Shown here: positions 1 through 8,926 of the stretch, one piece after another
How the letters are laid out: each line of letters begins with the position of its first letter
How positions within the stretch are numbered: the first letter of the stretch is position 1
Assembly: GCA_038237475.1 (NCBI GenBank)
Contig: JBBRYS010000004.1
Coordinates: forward strand, 62,001-126,000
Reading direction: 5' to 3'
Source: JAOAPY01 sp038237475
GTDB taxonomy: Bacteria > Acidobacteriota > Blastocatellia > Pyrinomonadales > Pyrinomonadaceae
Length of the DNA stretch: 64,000 nucleotides
Notes under the pieces: model-generated
Told to the model about the DNA's origin: nothing
What the model saw: the letters and a program-made list of their open reading frames with translations, nothing else
The model's database searches: none
Position numbers and translations under genes: made by a program

Positions 1-536
1 TAAGGATGACCCGCGACAGCTACGAGAAGGTGATCGGGGTTGCGCGGATCAACCGCGATTTGCGGAATCTGTTGACCGTCTCGCAGGCCCAGATGGATCC
101 AGGTTTTGCCCGCGTCGGTGGACTTATAGATGCCATCACCGACTGACAGATCGGGTCGCTGCAAGCCCTCGCCACTGCCGACATAGATGATGTTGGGGTC
201 CGACGGCGCCACCGCGATGCAACCCACGGAACCGGTTTGTTGATCGTCAAAGATCGGAACCCAGGTGCGACCATAATCCGTCGTCTTCCACACGCCGCCA
301 TTTACCTGCGCAACGTAAAACAGATTCGGCTGCGACGGTACGCCGGCAACTGCGCGGGTCCGCCCACCGCGAAAGGGACCGATGCTGCGCCAGTGAAGAG
401 ATTGCAACATGCCCGGATCGACCTGCGCCGTAATACCTGGAGCCGTAACCAGGCAAGTCAGTAGGAGCATTGCTGTAAAGAGCGAACGCAGGAACAAGGG
501 TAGGGGACGCAGGAAAACTGAAAAGTTATTTATCAT
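1..536 (-). CDS. Partial secreted sortilin/BNR-type beta-propeller protein
   Basis: The reading frame opens at an ATG (complement of 534-536) and runs off the left edge with no stop, so only about 178 N-terminal residues are seen. The start has a hydrophobic signal-like segment (FLRSLFTAMLLLTCL) ending near GITAQ. Then come repeats typical of Vps10/sortilin-type propellers: WRSIGPFRGGR, NGGVWKTTDYGRTW, APSDPNIIYVGSGE, GIYKSTDAGKTW, VDPRNPDHLLV. The W-K-T/S-x-D-x-G-x-T-W motif is the Asp-box (BNR) signature. Such proteins are usually exported and of 700-1100 residues. Their substrates are mostly unknown, so no enzymatic role is claimed. The mosaic protein at 36308-40615 carries the same repeat type. 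Confidence 0.85.
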   Translation of the reverse strand, partial: MINNFSVFLRPLPLFLRSLFTAMLLLTCLVTAPGITAQVDPGMLQSLHWRSIGPFRGGRTRAVAGVPSQPNLFYVAQVNGGVWKTTDYGRTWVPIFDDQQTGSVGCIAVAPSDPNIIYVGSGEGLQRPDLSVGDGIYKSTDAGKTWIHLGLRDGQQIPQIAVDPRNPDHLLVAVAGHP

Positions 537-746
537 GTCGCAGAGATCTCTCCGTTGCAGTGGCTGACGTGGTTGTCGGAAATAGTATCGCCACTATTAT
601 CCAATGTCGAACACAAGTTGTATGCGGCCTGGAAGAGGCCGTTAGAGTTCGGGAAGGTTAGAGGAGCAACCTTGCATTGATCACTTAGATCGAAGTACTT
701 TTGATTCCCCGACTCAGTATTCAGAACGTCAGCAATGGGGGCGTCT

Positions 747-1637
747 ATGTCTAATGCCAAAACCCGCTGGTTGGTGACTGTTTGCATCCTCTCAATGTTC
801 ACGGCAACGGCCCACGCTCAGGCATCGTCGGACGCTAAGCCTCAACCCACTCCAACCCCGTCACTCGAAAAACGATTTCTCGTAAACATCTTGAGCGATC
901 AAAAAGCTATTTGGACAGCCCCACTCAGGCTGCGCCGAGGCGACGGTAAGTGGCTGTTTCCACTGGGAGCGGCCACCTCTATTTTACTTGCCACTGATCG
1001 ACGATCCTCCGGCGAGTTACTCGAACCCGGCGATCATCGTACAAGGTTACGGATCAGCCACGACGTCAGCTATCTCGGGAGCGGGTTGGTGACCGGGGGT
1101 GTTGCCGCTAGTTTCTATCTTGTGGGGCGTGTGTCAGGAAACAAACGAGCCCGCGAAACCGGACTGCTGACAGCCGAAGCGCTGATTGACAGCGCGATTG
1201 TAGTTACCGCTTTGAAAGCAGTCTCGCAACGCCCACGTCCGACGGTGGACCATGCCAGCGGTGAATTCCTGGACGGTGGCAATTCATTCCCTTCCGGACA
1301 CGCCATCAGCGCCTGGACCCTGGCCACGGTCGTGGATCAGGAGTACGGCCGGCACCGGCCGCTCGTTCGCATCAGCGCTTATGGGATTGCCACGGCAGTC
1401 AGTCTCTCTCGATATACCGGAACAAATCACTTTCTGTCGGATGTTTTAATTGGCAGCGCTTTGGGATATGGCATGGGTCGCTACGTTTATCATCAACATC
1501 ATGATAGATCGCTCGACGCCGATGACGGTACCAGGAAGAAAAAAACATTACTCCAGTCAAAATTCTTTCCGCGGTTGGCGCCTGCTTACGGTCGTCAGGG
1601 CCACGTTGTCGGCGTTAGAGCGAGTTGGGGTGGGTGA
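747..1637 (+). CDS. Exported PAP2-family phosphatase
   Basis: This is a PAP2 superfamily acid phosphatase, the family that includes lipid phosphate phosphatases such as undecaprenyl-pyrophosphate phosphatase and PgpB. All three signature motifs are visible: K-x6-RP (KAVSQRPRP), PSGH (SFPSGHA) and SR-x5-H-x3-D (SRYTGTNHFLSD), which hold the phosphate-binding and catalytic His residues. An N-terminal signal peptide (LVTVCILSMFTATAHAQA) suggests a periplasmic or outer-face enzyme. Two ATGs are possible, at 735 and 747. The second has GGGGG about six bases upstream and is preferred. The substrate cannot be told from sequence. The gene diverges from the propeller gene to its left. Confidence 0.87.
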   Translation: MSNAKTRWLVTVCILSMFTATAHAQASSDAKPQPTPTPSLEKRFLVNILSDQKAIWTAPLRLRRGDGKWLFPLGAATSILLATDRRSSGELLEPGDHRTRLRISHDVSYLGSGLVTGGVAASFYLVGRVSGNKRARETGLLTAEALIDSAIVVTALKAVSQRPRPTVDHASGEFLDGGNSFPSGHAISAWTLATVVDQEYGRHRPLVRISAYGIATAVSLSRYTGTNHFLSDVLIGSALGYGMGRYVYHQHHDRSLDADDGTRKKKTLLQSKFFPRLAPAYGRQGHVVGVRASWGG

Positions 1638-1655
1638 AACAAGTCAGGCTTGTAG

Positions 1656-1913
1656 TCATAAAGCGGTGGTCGCAGTCCGCGAACTCTCAGCCTGCGAGGC
1701 CATCAGCTTTACCTTCTTGAGCTCGCTGCCCTTGATTCCGAAATGGATGGCCATCTGCACAATCTGGTTGGCGCTGCGATAGTCAGTCGGGTCATCGCAA
1801 AACTTATGCAAGCCCGGACCAAACTCGCGGCAACTCATCGTCTTCGGAATCTTCAGACCGAGCTCACACTGTTCATCTGACCGATAGTGTAGACAAAACT
1901 CGCAGATTTTCAT
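1656..1913 (-). CDS. Small cysteine-rich conserved protein
   Basis: This is an 85-residue protein with no recognised family. It has five cysteines: a CxxC pair at residues 4 and 7 (KICEFC), then C16, C28 and C39. The spacing suggests a small metal (probably zinc) or Fe-S site in the first half, followed by a charged helix (SELKKVKLMASQAESSRT). There is no signal peptide, so it is probably cytoplasmic. It is convergent with the PAP2 gene, whose stop is 18 bases away. Cysteine conservation and amino-acid composition make it look like a real gene rather than a chance frame. Function is unknown. Confidence 0.7.
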   Translation of the reverse strand: MKICEFCLHYRSDEQCELGLKIPKTMSCREFGPGLHKFCDDPTDYRSANQIVQMAIHFGIKGSELKKVKLMASQAESSRTATTAL

Positions 1914-1953
1914 TTAGAGTCCTCAATTAGTTGTGTCAGCAATACGGCGATGA

Positions 1954-2334
1954 TCAGTGGCCCACGGAAATCCTTTGGAACCGGGTCTTGCCATCGCCGT
2001 CCTCCCACGAAATATCAAGCACGTAAGGACTGGCAACTCCTTCTCTGACTTTCAGCCGGGCCAGCTGATCGTATTCCAGAGCGGCCGGTTTGCCGTTTAT
2101 CCAGGTGCGATGAGAAATTACCGCTTTCTCCTGCGGTAACATCGCCTTGATACATTCGAACTTAATGTGAGCTTGTGAAGGACCGCCGCCAATAGTTACT
2201 TCATCCTTCAGGAAAATTGTCAGCACCTCTATTGACTTCAGGGTTGTATCCGTAGTGTTGACCAGTTCCAGGGCGATATGCGCCTCGCTATCATCAACAA
2301 ATTTAAATTGAAAAGGCTTTTGTGTTTGGTTCAT
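1954..2334 (-). CDS. Conserved hypothetical beta-rich protein
   Basis: This protein has about 126 residues if translation starts at the internal ATG (complement of 2332-2334). A longer frame to 2448 exists, but its extra 38 residues look like non-coding translation. The mature part (FKFVDDSEAHIALELVNTTD, then KSIEVLTIFLKDE and GVASPYVLDISWEDGDGKTR) alternates hydrophobic and polar residues like a beta-sandwich. No signal peptide, catalytic motif or known domain is recognised. It may form a unit with the small cysteine-rich gene 40 bases downstream on the same strand. Function is unknown. Confidence 0.65.
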   Translation of the reverse strand: MNQTQKPFQFKFVDDSEAHIALELVNTTDTTLKSIEVLTIFLKDEVTIGGGPSQAHIKFECIKAMLPQEKAVISHRTWINGKPAALEYDQLARLKVREGVASPYVLDISWEDGDGKTRFQRISVGH

Positions 2335-2671
2335 GACTTTCTCAGAAACGCTGACCACATCATTGACCGCGGGTGGTAACGCCGGGTAGATCGGATGACT
2401 TATGACAGGTTGACGGTAACACACTCTTGCCTCATTAGCTGCATGCACTCCGGACAGTGGCTGCCGCTGGCGGCTGCCTCCGGCACCGACAAATGAAAAC
2501 TCTTCTTGACGCAGATTGCGTCAGGCTCTAGAGTTTACTCGTTTCCTGCTGAAATCTTTTTCCAGTCGTGGCGCACTCCGGTTCAGCCCGATCCCCAGTT
2601 TAGATTCCGCAGAAACGTCCCCCAATTTAAACCAGAAGGCGCAGCGCGTAGAAGCTCTGAGCAGGCGGGTC

Positions 2672-3079
2672 GTGGAAAACCGGGACGTTACTTTCATTCT
2701 CATAGTCGAGGATTCCGAGGACAATCGGGAAGTCCTGCGCTACATCCTGCGTTCAATTGGATATGGCGTGCTGGAAGCGGCCAACGGCGAGCAGGCCGTC
2801 AGTATCTGCAAGACAAAGGCCCCTGATCTGATTCTGATGGACTTGAGTATGCCGGTACTGGATGGTTACGGCGCCGTCCGCAAGATCCGCCAGATCGAAG
2901 GCAGAGCCGAAGTTCCCATCATCGCCGTTTCTGCCCACGCGACTGTTGACCATCGCACCAAAGCCGAGGCGGTAGGCTTTGACGACTATCTTACCAAGCC
3001 AATCGATTTCACCCAGCTCGAAGCTATGCTGCACCGCTATCTTAGTAATCCTTCGTCTAAGAGCTCGAGCACTCTATAA
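2672..3079 (+). CDS. Single-domain response regulator (receiver domain)
   Basis: This is a CheY/DivK-like stand-alone receiver of about 135 residues. The acidic pocket is in ILIVEDSEDN, the phospho-acceptor Asp is in DLILMDLSMP, the switch residue is in IIAVSAHA, and the conserved lysine is in YLTKPID. No output domain follows, so it would act by protein contact or within a phosphorelay. The frame extends upstream to 2516 (TTG), but those 52 residues have no domain character. The GTG at 2672 (VENRDVTFILIVED), preceded by AGGCGG, is the likelier start. No histidine kinase lies in the window, so its partner is elsewhere. Confidence 0.88.
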   Translation: MENRDVTFILIVEDSEDNREVLRYILRSIGYGVLEAANGEQAVSICKTKAPDLILMDLSMPVLDGYGAVRKIRQIEGRAEVPIIAVSAHATVDHRTKAEAVGFDDYLTKPIDFTQLEAMLHRYLSNPSSKSSSTL

Positions 3080-3318
3080 ATAATATTAGCCCGCGGTCTT
3101 CAGGAAAGTCATTCAGTAGCACTGGCCAACCTCCCGGCGCGCCAAGCACCAGGAATTTCTGAATCCGATTCGCAACTGACTGATTCGGATCTGAACTCGC
3201 TTCTCCCTTGATCTCATCACCGGTACCCCTTCATGACGGCCCGACGCTGCGGCTACAGATCTCGACAGTTCCGGTCAAATCATGGTACAAGGCCAGCCAC
3301 GTTTAGGATCTCTTAATC

Positions 3319-5037
3319 ATGACCAGCAAAACAACTTCAGCATCTCAGACAGGTCCGGAACTTACCGCGCGTTCAATCCTGGTCGGATTAGTCGTTGCCG
3401 CAGTTATTGGCAGTGCCTATCCATACTCCGTTTTGAAGCTTGGCTTTGGACCAAATCTGTCCGTCGTCTCCGCCTTCTTCGGTTTCATCGCTCTCGTCCT
3501 GATCATGCGAGCTGCGGGAACCAATGCCCGCGAGAACAACATCGTTCAGACAATGGGTACGAGTGCCGGTCAGACGGCTTTCATGTGCGTGTTGCTCGCC
3601 GCGTTTGATTTGCTGAACGCCAAGGGAGTCTTGAATCCACCAATTCACCTGGGCACCTGGCAGATCTTTTTCTGGCTTTGCAGCGCGAGCCTGCTCGGCA
3701 TTCTGCTGGCTGTGCCGATGCGCCGCCACTATATCGATGAAGAGAACCTGACCTTCGCCGATGGGCTGGCCGCGGGTGAGACGATCAAAGTGCTGCACGA
3801 TGGCCGCGATAAGGGAACGTCCACCGGACCGGTGCAGGCGCTGGGCCTTGGAGGCGTTGCTTCCGGCGCGCTGATGCTGATTACTACTTATTTCAAATGG
3901 ATCCGGGAGACTTTCTTTTTGCCGGGTATGCAGGCGATGAATATCGGCTTCAACCTCAGCCTGCTATCCCTGGGTTCCGGGTTGCTGGTGGGTTTTCGCA
4001 TATGTTTAGCGATGGCACTCGGCACCGCCATCAGCTGGTTCATCCTGCCACCATTTTTGCTTTCACACGGAATGATTCCCGAGCTGACTTTCCCGGCGAC
4101 GCTCCGTTGGGTAATGTGGCCCGCCACCGGCTTGATGGTCGCAGGCGGCCTGACGTCACTGGCGCTGAAATGGCACTTGATTGTCAAAACGTTTCGCGGG
4201 TTACGCGGCAGCCGGATGGAACACAATGATTTCCCGATGCAGTGGGTCGCCATCGGCTCGATCATCATGACGGTGATCATCTGCCTCGTTCAGTATTTCA
4301 GCATGGGGATACCGGTCCATCTCTCGTTCATCGCCATAATTCTTTCGCTCCCGTTGATGCTCGTCGGCTTGCGTGTTCTGGGAGAAACCAACTGGGGACC
4401 GATTAGCGCGATGTCCAACATGATGCAGGCAATCTTTGCTTTCATCTCGCCGGGCAACGTGCCGGTAAACATGTCATCAAGCGGGTTGACCGGTACCATT
4501 GCAGTGACCTCGGAAGCGCTGATGCAGGATTTTAAGGCCGGGCAATTGCTGCGTTCCAATCCTCGCAGTCTGACCATCGCTCAGCTGATCGCGGCCCCAG
4601 TCGGCTCAATGGCGACAGCCATCGTCTATCCGGTGTTGCGTGATAAGTTCGGCATCGGACCACAGGGTCTCTCTGCTCCCATCAGTGTCAAGTGGGCGGG
4701 GTTTGCGGAGTTATTAACCAAGGGCTTCAGTGCGCTGCCTCCCGGATGTTTGGTCGGACTCGCCATAGCAATTGCAGTTGGCATCTTACTAACCTTGCTG
4801 GCCGAGAAGTGGGGAGAAAAGATCCCCTCGCCTTCAGCAATCGGGATAGGTATGTTGATCCCGGCTTCAGTGCTGATGACGTTCATCCTGGGTGGCGTGG
4901 GACAGTTTATCTGGGCCAGGGTTTCGCCTGAGACTGAAGAGAAATACCGCATTCCGCTCGCTTCGGGTTTAATAGCGGGGGAAGCAATCATCGCAGTTGT
5001 GCTCGCGATTATGGCTGCAGCGGGGGTGCAATTTTAA
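3319..5037 (+). CDS. OPT-family oligopeptide/metal-chelate transporter
   Basis: This is a 572-residue polytopic membrane protein with about 14-15 hydrophobic segments along its whole length. It has features of the OPT family: an N-terminal region rich in small residues with SAYPYSVLKLGFGPN, the conserved ENNIVQTMGTSAGQ stretch, and NVPVNMSSSGLTGT. OPT proteins are proton-coupled importers of peptides or metal chelates in the inner membrane. The substrate is unknown. The length is normal for bacterial OPT proteins (550-700). The ATG at 3319 has no strong Shine-Dalgarno. It appears monocistronic, with about 240 bases of non-coding DNA upstream. Confidence 0.88.
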   Translation: MTSKTTSASQTGPELTARSILVGLVVAAVIGSAYPYSVLKLGFGPNLSVVSAFFGFIALVLIMRAAGTNARENNIVQTMGTSAGQTAFMCVLLAAFDLLNAKGVLNPPIHLGTWQIFFWLCSASLLGILLAVPMRRHYIDEENLTFADGLAAGETIKVLHDGRDKGTSTGPVQALGLGGVASGALMLITTYFKWIRETFFLPGMQAMNIGFNLSLLSLGSGLLVGFRICLAMALGTAISWFILPPFLLSHGMIPELTFPATLRWVMWPATGLMVAGGLTSLALKWHLIVKTFRGLRGSRMEHNDFPMQWVAIGSIIMTVIICLVQYFSMGIPVHLSFIAIILSLPLMLVGLRVLGETNWGPISAMSNMMQAIFAFISPGNVPVNMSSSGLTGTIAVTSEALMQDFKAGQLLRSNPRSLTIAQLIAAPVGSMATAIVYPVLRDKFGIGPQGLSAPISVKWAGFAELLTKGFSALPPGCLVGLAIAIAVGILLTLLAEKWGEKIPSPSAIGIGMLIPASVLMTFILGGVGQFIWARVSPETEEKYRIPLASGLIAGEAIIAVVLAIMAAAGVQF

Positions 5038-5046
5038 AGAGAGTGG

Positions 5047-5183
5047 TAGCCGCGGATTACGCGGAGCAGCGCGGATCGGCACGGCAGACTCAATAAACGG
5101 CCCTCAAATAAACGGCACTTGGCGACAATCAAATTTTCCTGCAATTGGTTTTGACTCGCGACTTTCGCGTAAATCTGCGGCTA
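5047..5183. repeat. Imperfect inverted repeat, TAGCCGCGGATTACGCG type
   Basis: The left arm at 5047-5063 (TAGCCGCGGATTACGCG) pairs with the right arm at 5166-5183, whose complement reads TAGCCGCAGATTTACGCG. They differ by one substitution and one indel. The arms are about 100 bases apart, between the OPT gene and the next exported protein. The same core (GGCCGCGGAT) recurs in an inverted arrangement at 40636-40711, so this looks like a dispersed palindromic repeat family rather than a single terminator. Confidence 0.55.
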
Positions 5184-5203
5184 AATTTTCTTTGGGGTGA
5201 GCG

Positions 5204-5731
5204 ATGATCAAACTATTTACGCTCTGTCTCGTTTCACTGGTCGCGACACCAATCATCATGGGCCAGGGCGCGACTACTTTTTCCAGCCGCTATAGTTTTC
5301 TAACTAATTGCGGCAGCGGCCTGACCAGAAAGGAAGAACGCGAAGCCGAGAAGCACGGCACCGACATTCCCACCAAATGCAGAGGCCTCGATGGCTATGC
5401 GGTCAACTTCTCATACTCAGCCTGCTCGACGGGTATCTCTCTTGATAGAGGTGATGAGAGTATCTCTCTGGGAATGCAGTCCGCGGATTGGAAGCAGAAA
5501 AAACTCGAGTGGCGCATGGCCAACGGTAACCCGTTCGCAGTAATCCTGCGGGTCTACGATTATGCGGGGAGCGACATTGGCTCAACCGACGGTAAAATCA
5601 CCGGCGAGACTTTGATCGTAAAAGGCCTGAAGGTTTACGAACATATCGACGAGACGGTCAATGCTATAGGCAACGCGAACGCTAACCTGAAAGCCAGAGA
5701 ACTCGCCGACGCGGGCTTCCATAGACAATAA
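5204..5731 (+). CDS. Exported hypothetical protein
   Basis: This 175-residue protein starts with a clear signal peptide (MIKLFTLCLVSLVATPIIMG, cleavage near GQGA). The mature part is soluble, with three cysteines (C36, C59 and C74 by count) and a mixed alpha/beta character. It has no known domain. The start ATG follows TTGGGGTGAGCG, giving a usable GGGG-type ribosome site. It lies 73 bases upstream of another small exported protein, and the two may be cotranscribed. Function is unknown. Confidence 0.7.
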   Translation: MIKLFTLCLVSLVATPIIMGQGATTFSSRYSFLTNCGSGLTRKEEREAEKHGTDIPTKCRGLDGYAVNFSYSACSTGISLDRGDESISLGMQSADWKQKKLEWRMANGNPFAVILRVYDYAGSDIGSTDGKITGETLIVKGLKVYEHIDETVNAIGNANANLKARELADAGFHRQ

Positions 5732-5804
5732 TTGTTTCACTCTATGGCCCAGACCGACTCTGTAATACCAACCATCAACCAGGGAAGCTAATGGGGAAAC
5801 TGTA

Positions 5805-6194
5805 ATGAAAAATATCGTGCGCGCAACTTTGATTAGTTTGATCTATTTGGCAATCATCCCGGTGGCGTCGGCGAAAACACCGCCGGCTCTTACTTTGCCC
5901 GGTGTATACGAGCGATTCAGTATTGGTCAGGGATCAGGCGATCTCGAAGGCATGAGAGTCGTGCTGGTGGCCGCGGGCGATGGCCACTATGCGATCGTGC
6001 AAATTGCACAGGGAGGCGCGGAAGATCCCAAGCCTGAGTTTGTGCCCGTGAAAGTAAACGGCAGCAACGTGAGTTTCACCGTGGGTGAAGAAAAATTCAC
6101 AGGCCGAGTCACCGTGGCTGGTTTGAGTCTTAAGAGTTCAAGCGGTGAATCTCAACTGCTAAAGCGAAAGCCCTGCACTTCTTACTTTAAATAG
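5805..6194 (+). CDS. Small exported hypothetical protein
   Basis: This 129-residue protein has a signal peptide (FATLISLIYLAIIPVASA-like; the sequence begins MKNIVRATLISLIYL and ends near VASA|KTPP). The mature part appears all beta (GVYERFSIGQG, VVLVAAGDGHYAIVQIA, VPVKVNGSNVSFTVGE), like a small barrel or sandwich in the periplasm. No family is recognised. An AGGGAAGC stretch and a GGGG at about 5790-5797 lie just upstream of the ATG. It follows the exported protein at 5204-5731 on the same strand. Confidence 0.68.
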   Translation: MKNIVRATLISLIYLAIIPVASAKTPPALTLPGVYERFSIGQGSGDLEGMRVVLVAAGDGHYAIVQIAQGGAEDPKPEFVPVKVNGSNVSFTVGEEKFTGRVTVAGLSLKSSSGESQLLKRKPCTSYFK

Positions 6195-6331
6195 CCGCAA
6201 AAATATCGGCGCCACGATCTCAACGCATCCTGCAATCGTCCTGCGAGGCTGTAAACACTCGATCAATGTCCTGGGAAATGCCCCCGGTTGCGAGGCGAAG
6301 GCCGCGCTGTGTAATCTGTAGACTAAACATT

Positions 6332-8014
6332 ATGAGCACTGAACCAAATAAAGTTATTTATTCCATGGTCGGCGTCAGTAAGTTCTATGACAAGAAGGCC
6401 GTGCTGAAAGACATTTATCTTTCCTATTTCTATGGCGCCAAAATCGGCGTCATCGGTCTCAACGGCTCAGGCAAGTCTTCCCTGCTGCGTATCCTGGCCG
6501 GCAGTGATAAGGAATTTAATGGCGAGACCGTTATCTCTCCGGGCTACACCGTCGGCTACCTGGAACAGGAGCCCCTGATCGACGACGCCCGCACCGTGCG
6601 CGAAGTTGTGGAAGAAGCCGTGCAGGAAACTGTCGACCTGCTCAAGGAGTTTGAAGAGATCAACGCAAAGTTCGGCGAAGAAATGTCCGACGATGCGATG
6701 GATAAACTGCTGGCTCGGCAGGGCGAAGTGCAGGAAAAGCTCGACCACCAGGACGCGTGGGATTTAGACGCGCGGCTGGAGATGGCGATGGATGCTTTGC
6801 GTTGCCCGCCACCTGAGACGCTCGTCAAAGTACTCTCTGGTGGAGAGCGCCGTCGCGTGGCTCTGTGCCGCTTGTTGCTGCAAAAACCTGACATTCTATT
6901 GCTGGACGAGCCGACCAACCACCTCGACGCGGAATCAGTTGCGTGGCTCGAGCATCACCTGCAGAGCTATCCCGGCACCATCATTGCTGTCACGCACGAT
7001 CGGTATTTTCTCGACAACGTCGCCGGCTGGATTCTCGAACTCGATCGCGGCGCCGGCATCCCCTGGAAGGGCAACTACACTTCCTGGCTGGAACAAAAGC
7101 AGGAGCGCCTGCGACGCGAGGAGAAATCAGAGAGTGAGAGACAAAAGACACTGCAGCGCGAGTTGGAATGGATTCGCATGTCTCCCAAGGCGCGACACGC
7201 CAAGGGCAAGGCGCGCATCAACGCCTATCAGTCGCTGCTCGAAAACGATGCTGAGAAACGGCGCGAGGATTTGGAAATTCATATTCCCTCCGGCCCGCGT
7301 TTGGGTGCGGTTGTGATCGAAGCAGACAAAGTCGACAAGGCTTATGGCGACAACCTTTTGGTTGACGACATGACCTTTCAACTTCCGCCCGGCGGTATCG
7401 TCGGCGTCATTGGTCCAAACGGCGCGGGCAAGACAACTCTCTTTCGCATGATCACTGGACAGGAGACACCTGACAGCGGAACCATTCGCGTCGGAGAGAC
7501 AGTGCAGCTCGCTTATGTCGACCAGAGCCGTACGCTAGATGGGAACAAATCAATCTGGGAAGAAATTTCCGGTGGCACCGATCTATTGAAACTGGGTACT
7601 CGCGAGGTCAACTCCCGCGCGTATGTTGGCCGTTTTAATTTCTCTGGTTCCGACCAGCAGAAGAAAGTCAGCATGCTGTCCGGTGGGGAACGCAACCGGG
7701 TTCATCTGGCCAAGATGTTGAAGGAAGGCGCGAATGTTCTGCTGCTCGACGAGCCCACCAATGACCTCGACGTGAATACGCTGCGAGCGCTCGAGGAAGC
7801 GCTCGAGAACTTTGCTGGATGTGCGGTGGTTATTTCCCACGATCGCTGGTTTTTGGATCGCATCGCTACGCACATTCTGGCCTTTGAGGGCGACAGCAAG
7901 GTGGTTTGGTTTGAGGGTAACTATTCGGATTACGAAGCTGATCGCAAAGCGCGCCTCGGCGCAGCAGCCGACCAGCCGCACCGAATCAAGTATCGACATC
8001 TGACCCGGGGGTGA
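6332..8014 (+). CDS. ettA: EttA, ABC-F energy-dependent translational throttle protein
   Basis: This is a soluble ABC-F ATPase of 560 residues, the usual EttA length. It has two nucleotide-binding domains. The first has Walker A GLNGSGKSS, signature LSGGERRR and Walker B LLLDEPTNHLD. The second has GPNGAGKTT, LSGGERNR and LLLDEPTNDLD. The inter-domain linker is rich in charged residues (QEQ/RLRREEKSESERQK), as in ribosome-binding ABC-F proteins. EttA binds the ribosomal E site and gates the first elongation step according to the ATP/ADP ratio. The frame runs upstream to 6266, but the ATG at 6332 (MSTEPNKVIYSM) matches the family start. It has no membrane segments. Confidence 0.93.
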   Translation: MSTEPNKVIYSMVGVSKFYDKKAVLKDIYLSYFYGAKIGVIGLNGSGKSSLLRILAGSDKEFNGETVISPGYTVGYLEQEPLIDDARTVREVVEEAVQETVDLLKEFEEINAKFGEEMSDDAMDKLLARQGEVQEKLDHQDAWDLDARLEMAMDALRCPPPETLVKVLSGGERRRVALCRLLLQKPDILLLDEPTNHLDAESVAWLEHHLQSYPGTIIAVTHDRYFLDNVAGWILELDRGAGIPWKGNYTSWLEQKQERLRREEKSESERQKTLQRELEWIRMSPKARHAKGKARINAYQSLLENDAEKRREDLEIHIPSGPRLGAVVIEADKVDKAYGDNLLVDDMTFQLPPGGIVGVIGPNGAGKTTLFRMITGQETPDSGTIRVGETVQLAYVDQSRTLDGNKSIWEEISGGTDLLKLGTREVNSRAYVGRFNFSGSDQQKKVSMLSGGERNRVHLAKMLKEGANVLLLDEPTNDLDVNTLRALEEALENFAGCAVVISHDRWFLDRIATHILAFEGDSKVVWFEGNYSDYEADRKARLGAAADQPHRIKYRHLTRG

Positions 8015-8039
8015 CAGGGTAGCTGTTGATTCTGAACTC

Positions 8040-8150
8040 TTGAGCTTTGTGCTTTGTCCTTGGAGCTTTGCTCTTCTATTCGATGGTCCCAGCTTTTGAC
8101 GAGATCCTTCTTTGCTTAACGAAGAGCAAAGCACAAAGCTCAAAGCTTAA
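8040..8150. repeat. Palindromic element of 7-nt TTGNNCT units
   Basis: Five tandem heptamers at 8040-8074 read TTGAGCT, TTGTGCT, TTGTCCT, TGGAGCT, TTGCTCT. After a 48-base spacer, four complementary heptamers at 8123-8150 read AGAGCAA, AGCACAA, AGCTCAA, AGCTTAA. The arms can form an imperfect hairpin. It sits between ettA and the SRAP gene. A second member of the same family lies at 12478-12595. The function is unknown. It could be a mobile miniature repeat or a transcript-end structure. Confidence 0.85.
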
Positions 8151-8175
8151 AAACCAACTACTCTAACTAACAGTT

Positions 8176-8856
8176 ATGTGCGGACGTTTTACCTTGCGAC
8201 ATCCACGTCGTGTCAGAATCTGGGGCGTACCGGCGGCCGATCTCTTCGACGTCAACCCGCGTTTCAATATCGCTCCCAGCCAGCCAATCCTTGCAGTCAC
8301 CCAGGTCGGAGAGAATCGTTCACTGGGCATCTTTGAGTGGGGACTGATCCCCTCGTGGAGCAAAGAGGCGACGGGAATCATTAATGCTCGCGCCGAAACG
8401 CTTGAGGAGAAAGCCAGTTTCAGAGAATCGTTTCAAAGACGACGCTGCCTCATCCCCGCCGATGGGTTTTACGAGTGGCAGAAGCGCGGTAAGGCAAGAC
8501 AGCCTTACTTTTTCCAATTGAAAGACGAAGCGCCGTTTGCGTTCGCCGGTTTGTGGGATCAATGGCATCACAACGGCCTCACCAGAAGCACCTGCAATAT
8601 CATCACCACGAGACCGAATGAATTGCTGGCAGACATTCACGATCGGATGCCGGCGATTCTTGATCCCGAAAACTATGATGAGTGGCTGGACAGTCGAACT
8701 CCGGCGCCCGAGTTGAAGGGAATGCTATTACCATTTCCGGCTGAAGCGATGAAGAGTCATCCCGTCAGCAGCGAGGTGAACTCTCCAAAGATGGATGACG
8801 AGTCCCTGGTCCAACCCGTCGAACCCGAGCCCGACGCCCAACCAACCCTGTTTTGA
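8176..8856 (+). CDS. SRAP (YedK/HMCES-like) DNA-protein crosslink protein
   Basis: This 226-residue protein begins MCGRFTL. After loss of Met, Cys2 becomes the N-terminal catalytic residue that forms a thiazolidine crosslink with abasic sites in single-stranded DNA. Family motifs are present in order: NINPRFNIAPSQ-like (VNPRFNIAPSQ), NARAETL, CLIPADGFYEWQ (active-site Glu), and the conserved IHDRMPAIL His motif. The protein shields abasic sites at replication forks. It is the usual length of about 220 residues. The C-terminal tail (DESLVQPVEPEPDAQPTLF) is acidic and probably disordered. It is a single gene between a repeat element and the convergent hipA. Confidence 0.93.
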   Translation: MCGRFTLRHPRRVRIWGVPAADLFDVNPRFNIAPSQPILAVTQVGENRSLGIFEWGLIPSWSKEATGIINARAETLEEKASFRESFQRRRCLIPADGFYEWQKRGKARQPYFFQLKDEAPFAFAGLWDQWHHNGLTRSTCNIITTRPNELLADIHDRMPAILDPENYDEWLDSRTPAPELKGMLLPFPAEAMKSHPVSSEVNSPKMDDESLVQPVEPEPDAQPTLF

Positions 8857-8926
8857 GAATCCCTGAAGTGCAAGTCAGAGACTGAAGAGTTTCGGACTGG
8901 CTTTGCTGTCGGCCGACGCGGCGCGT

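Noticed and set aside
537..746. Minus-strand 89-residue frame (533-802)
   Set aside because: It overlaps the starts of two better-supported genes and shows no domain.
2506..2826. 106-residue plus-strand frame over the response regulator
   Set aside because: Out of frame with the receiver domain, which has all motifs in its own frame.
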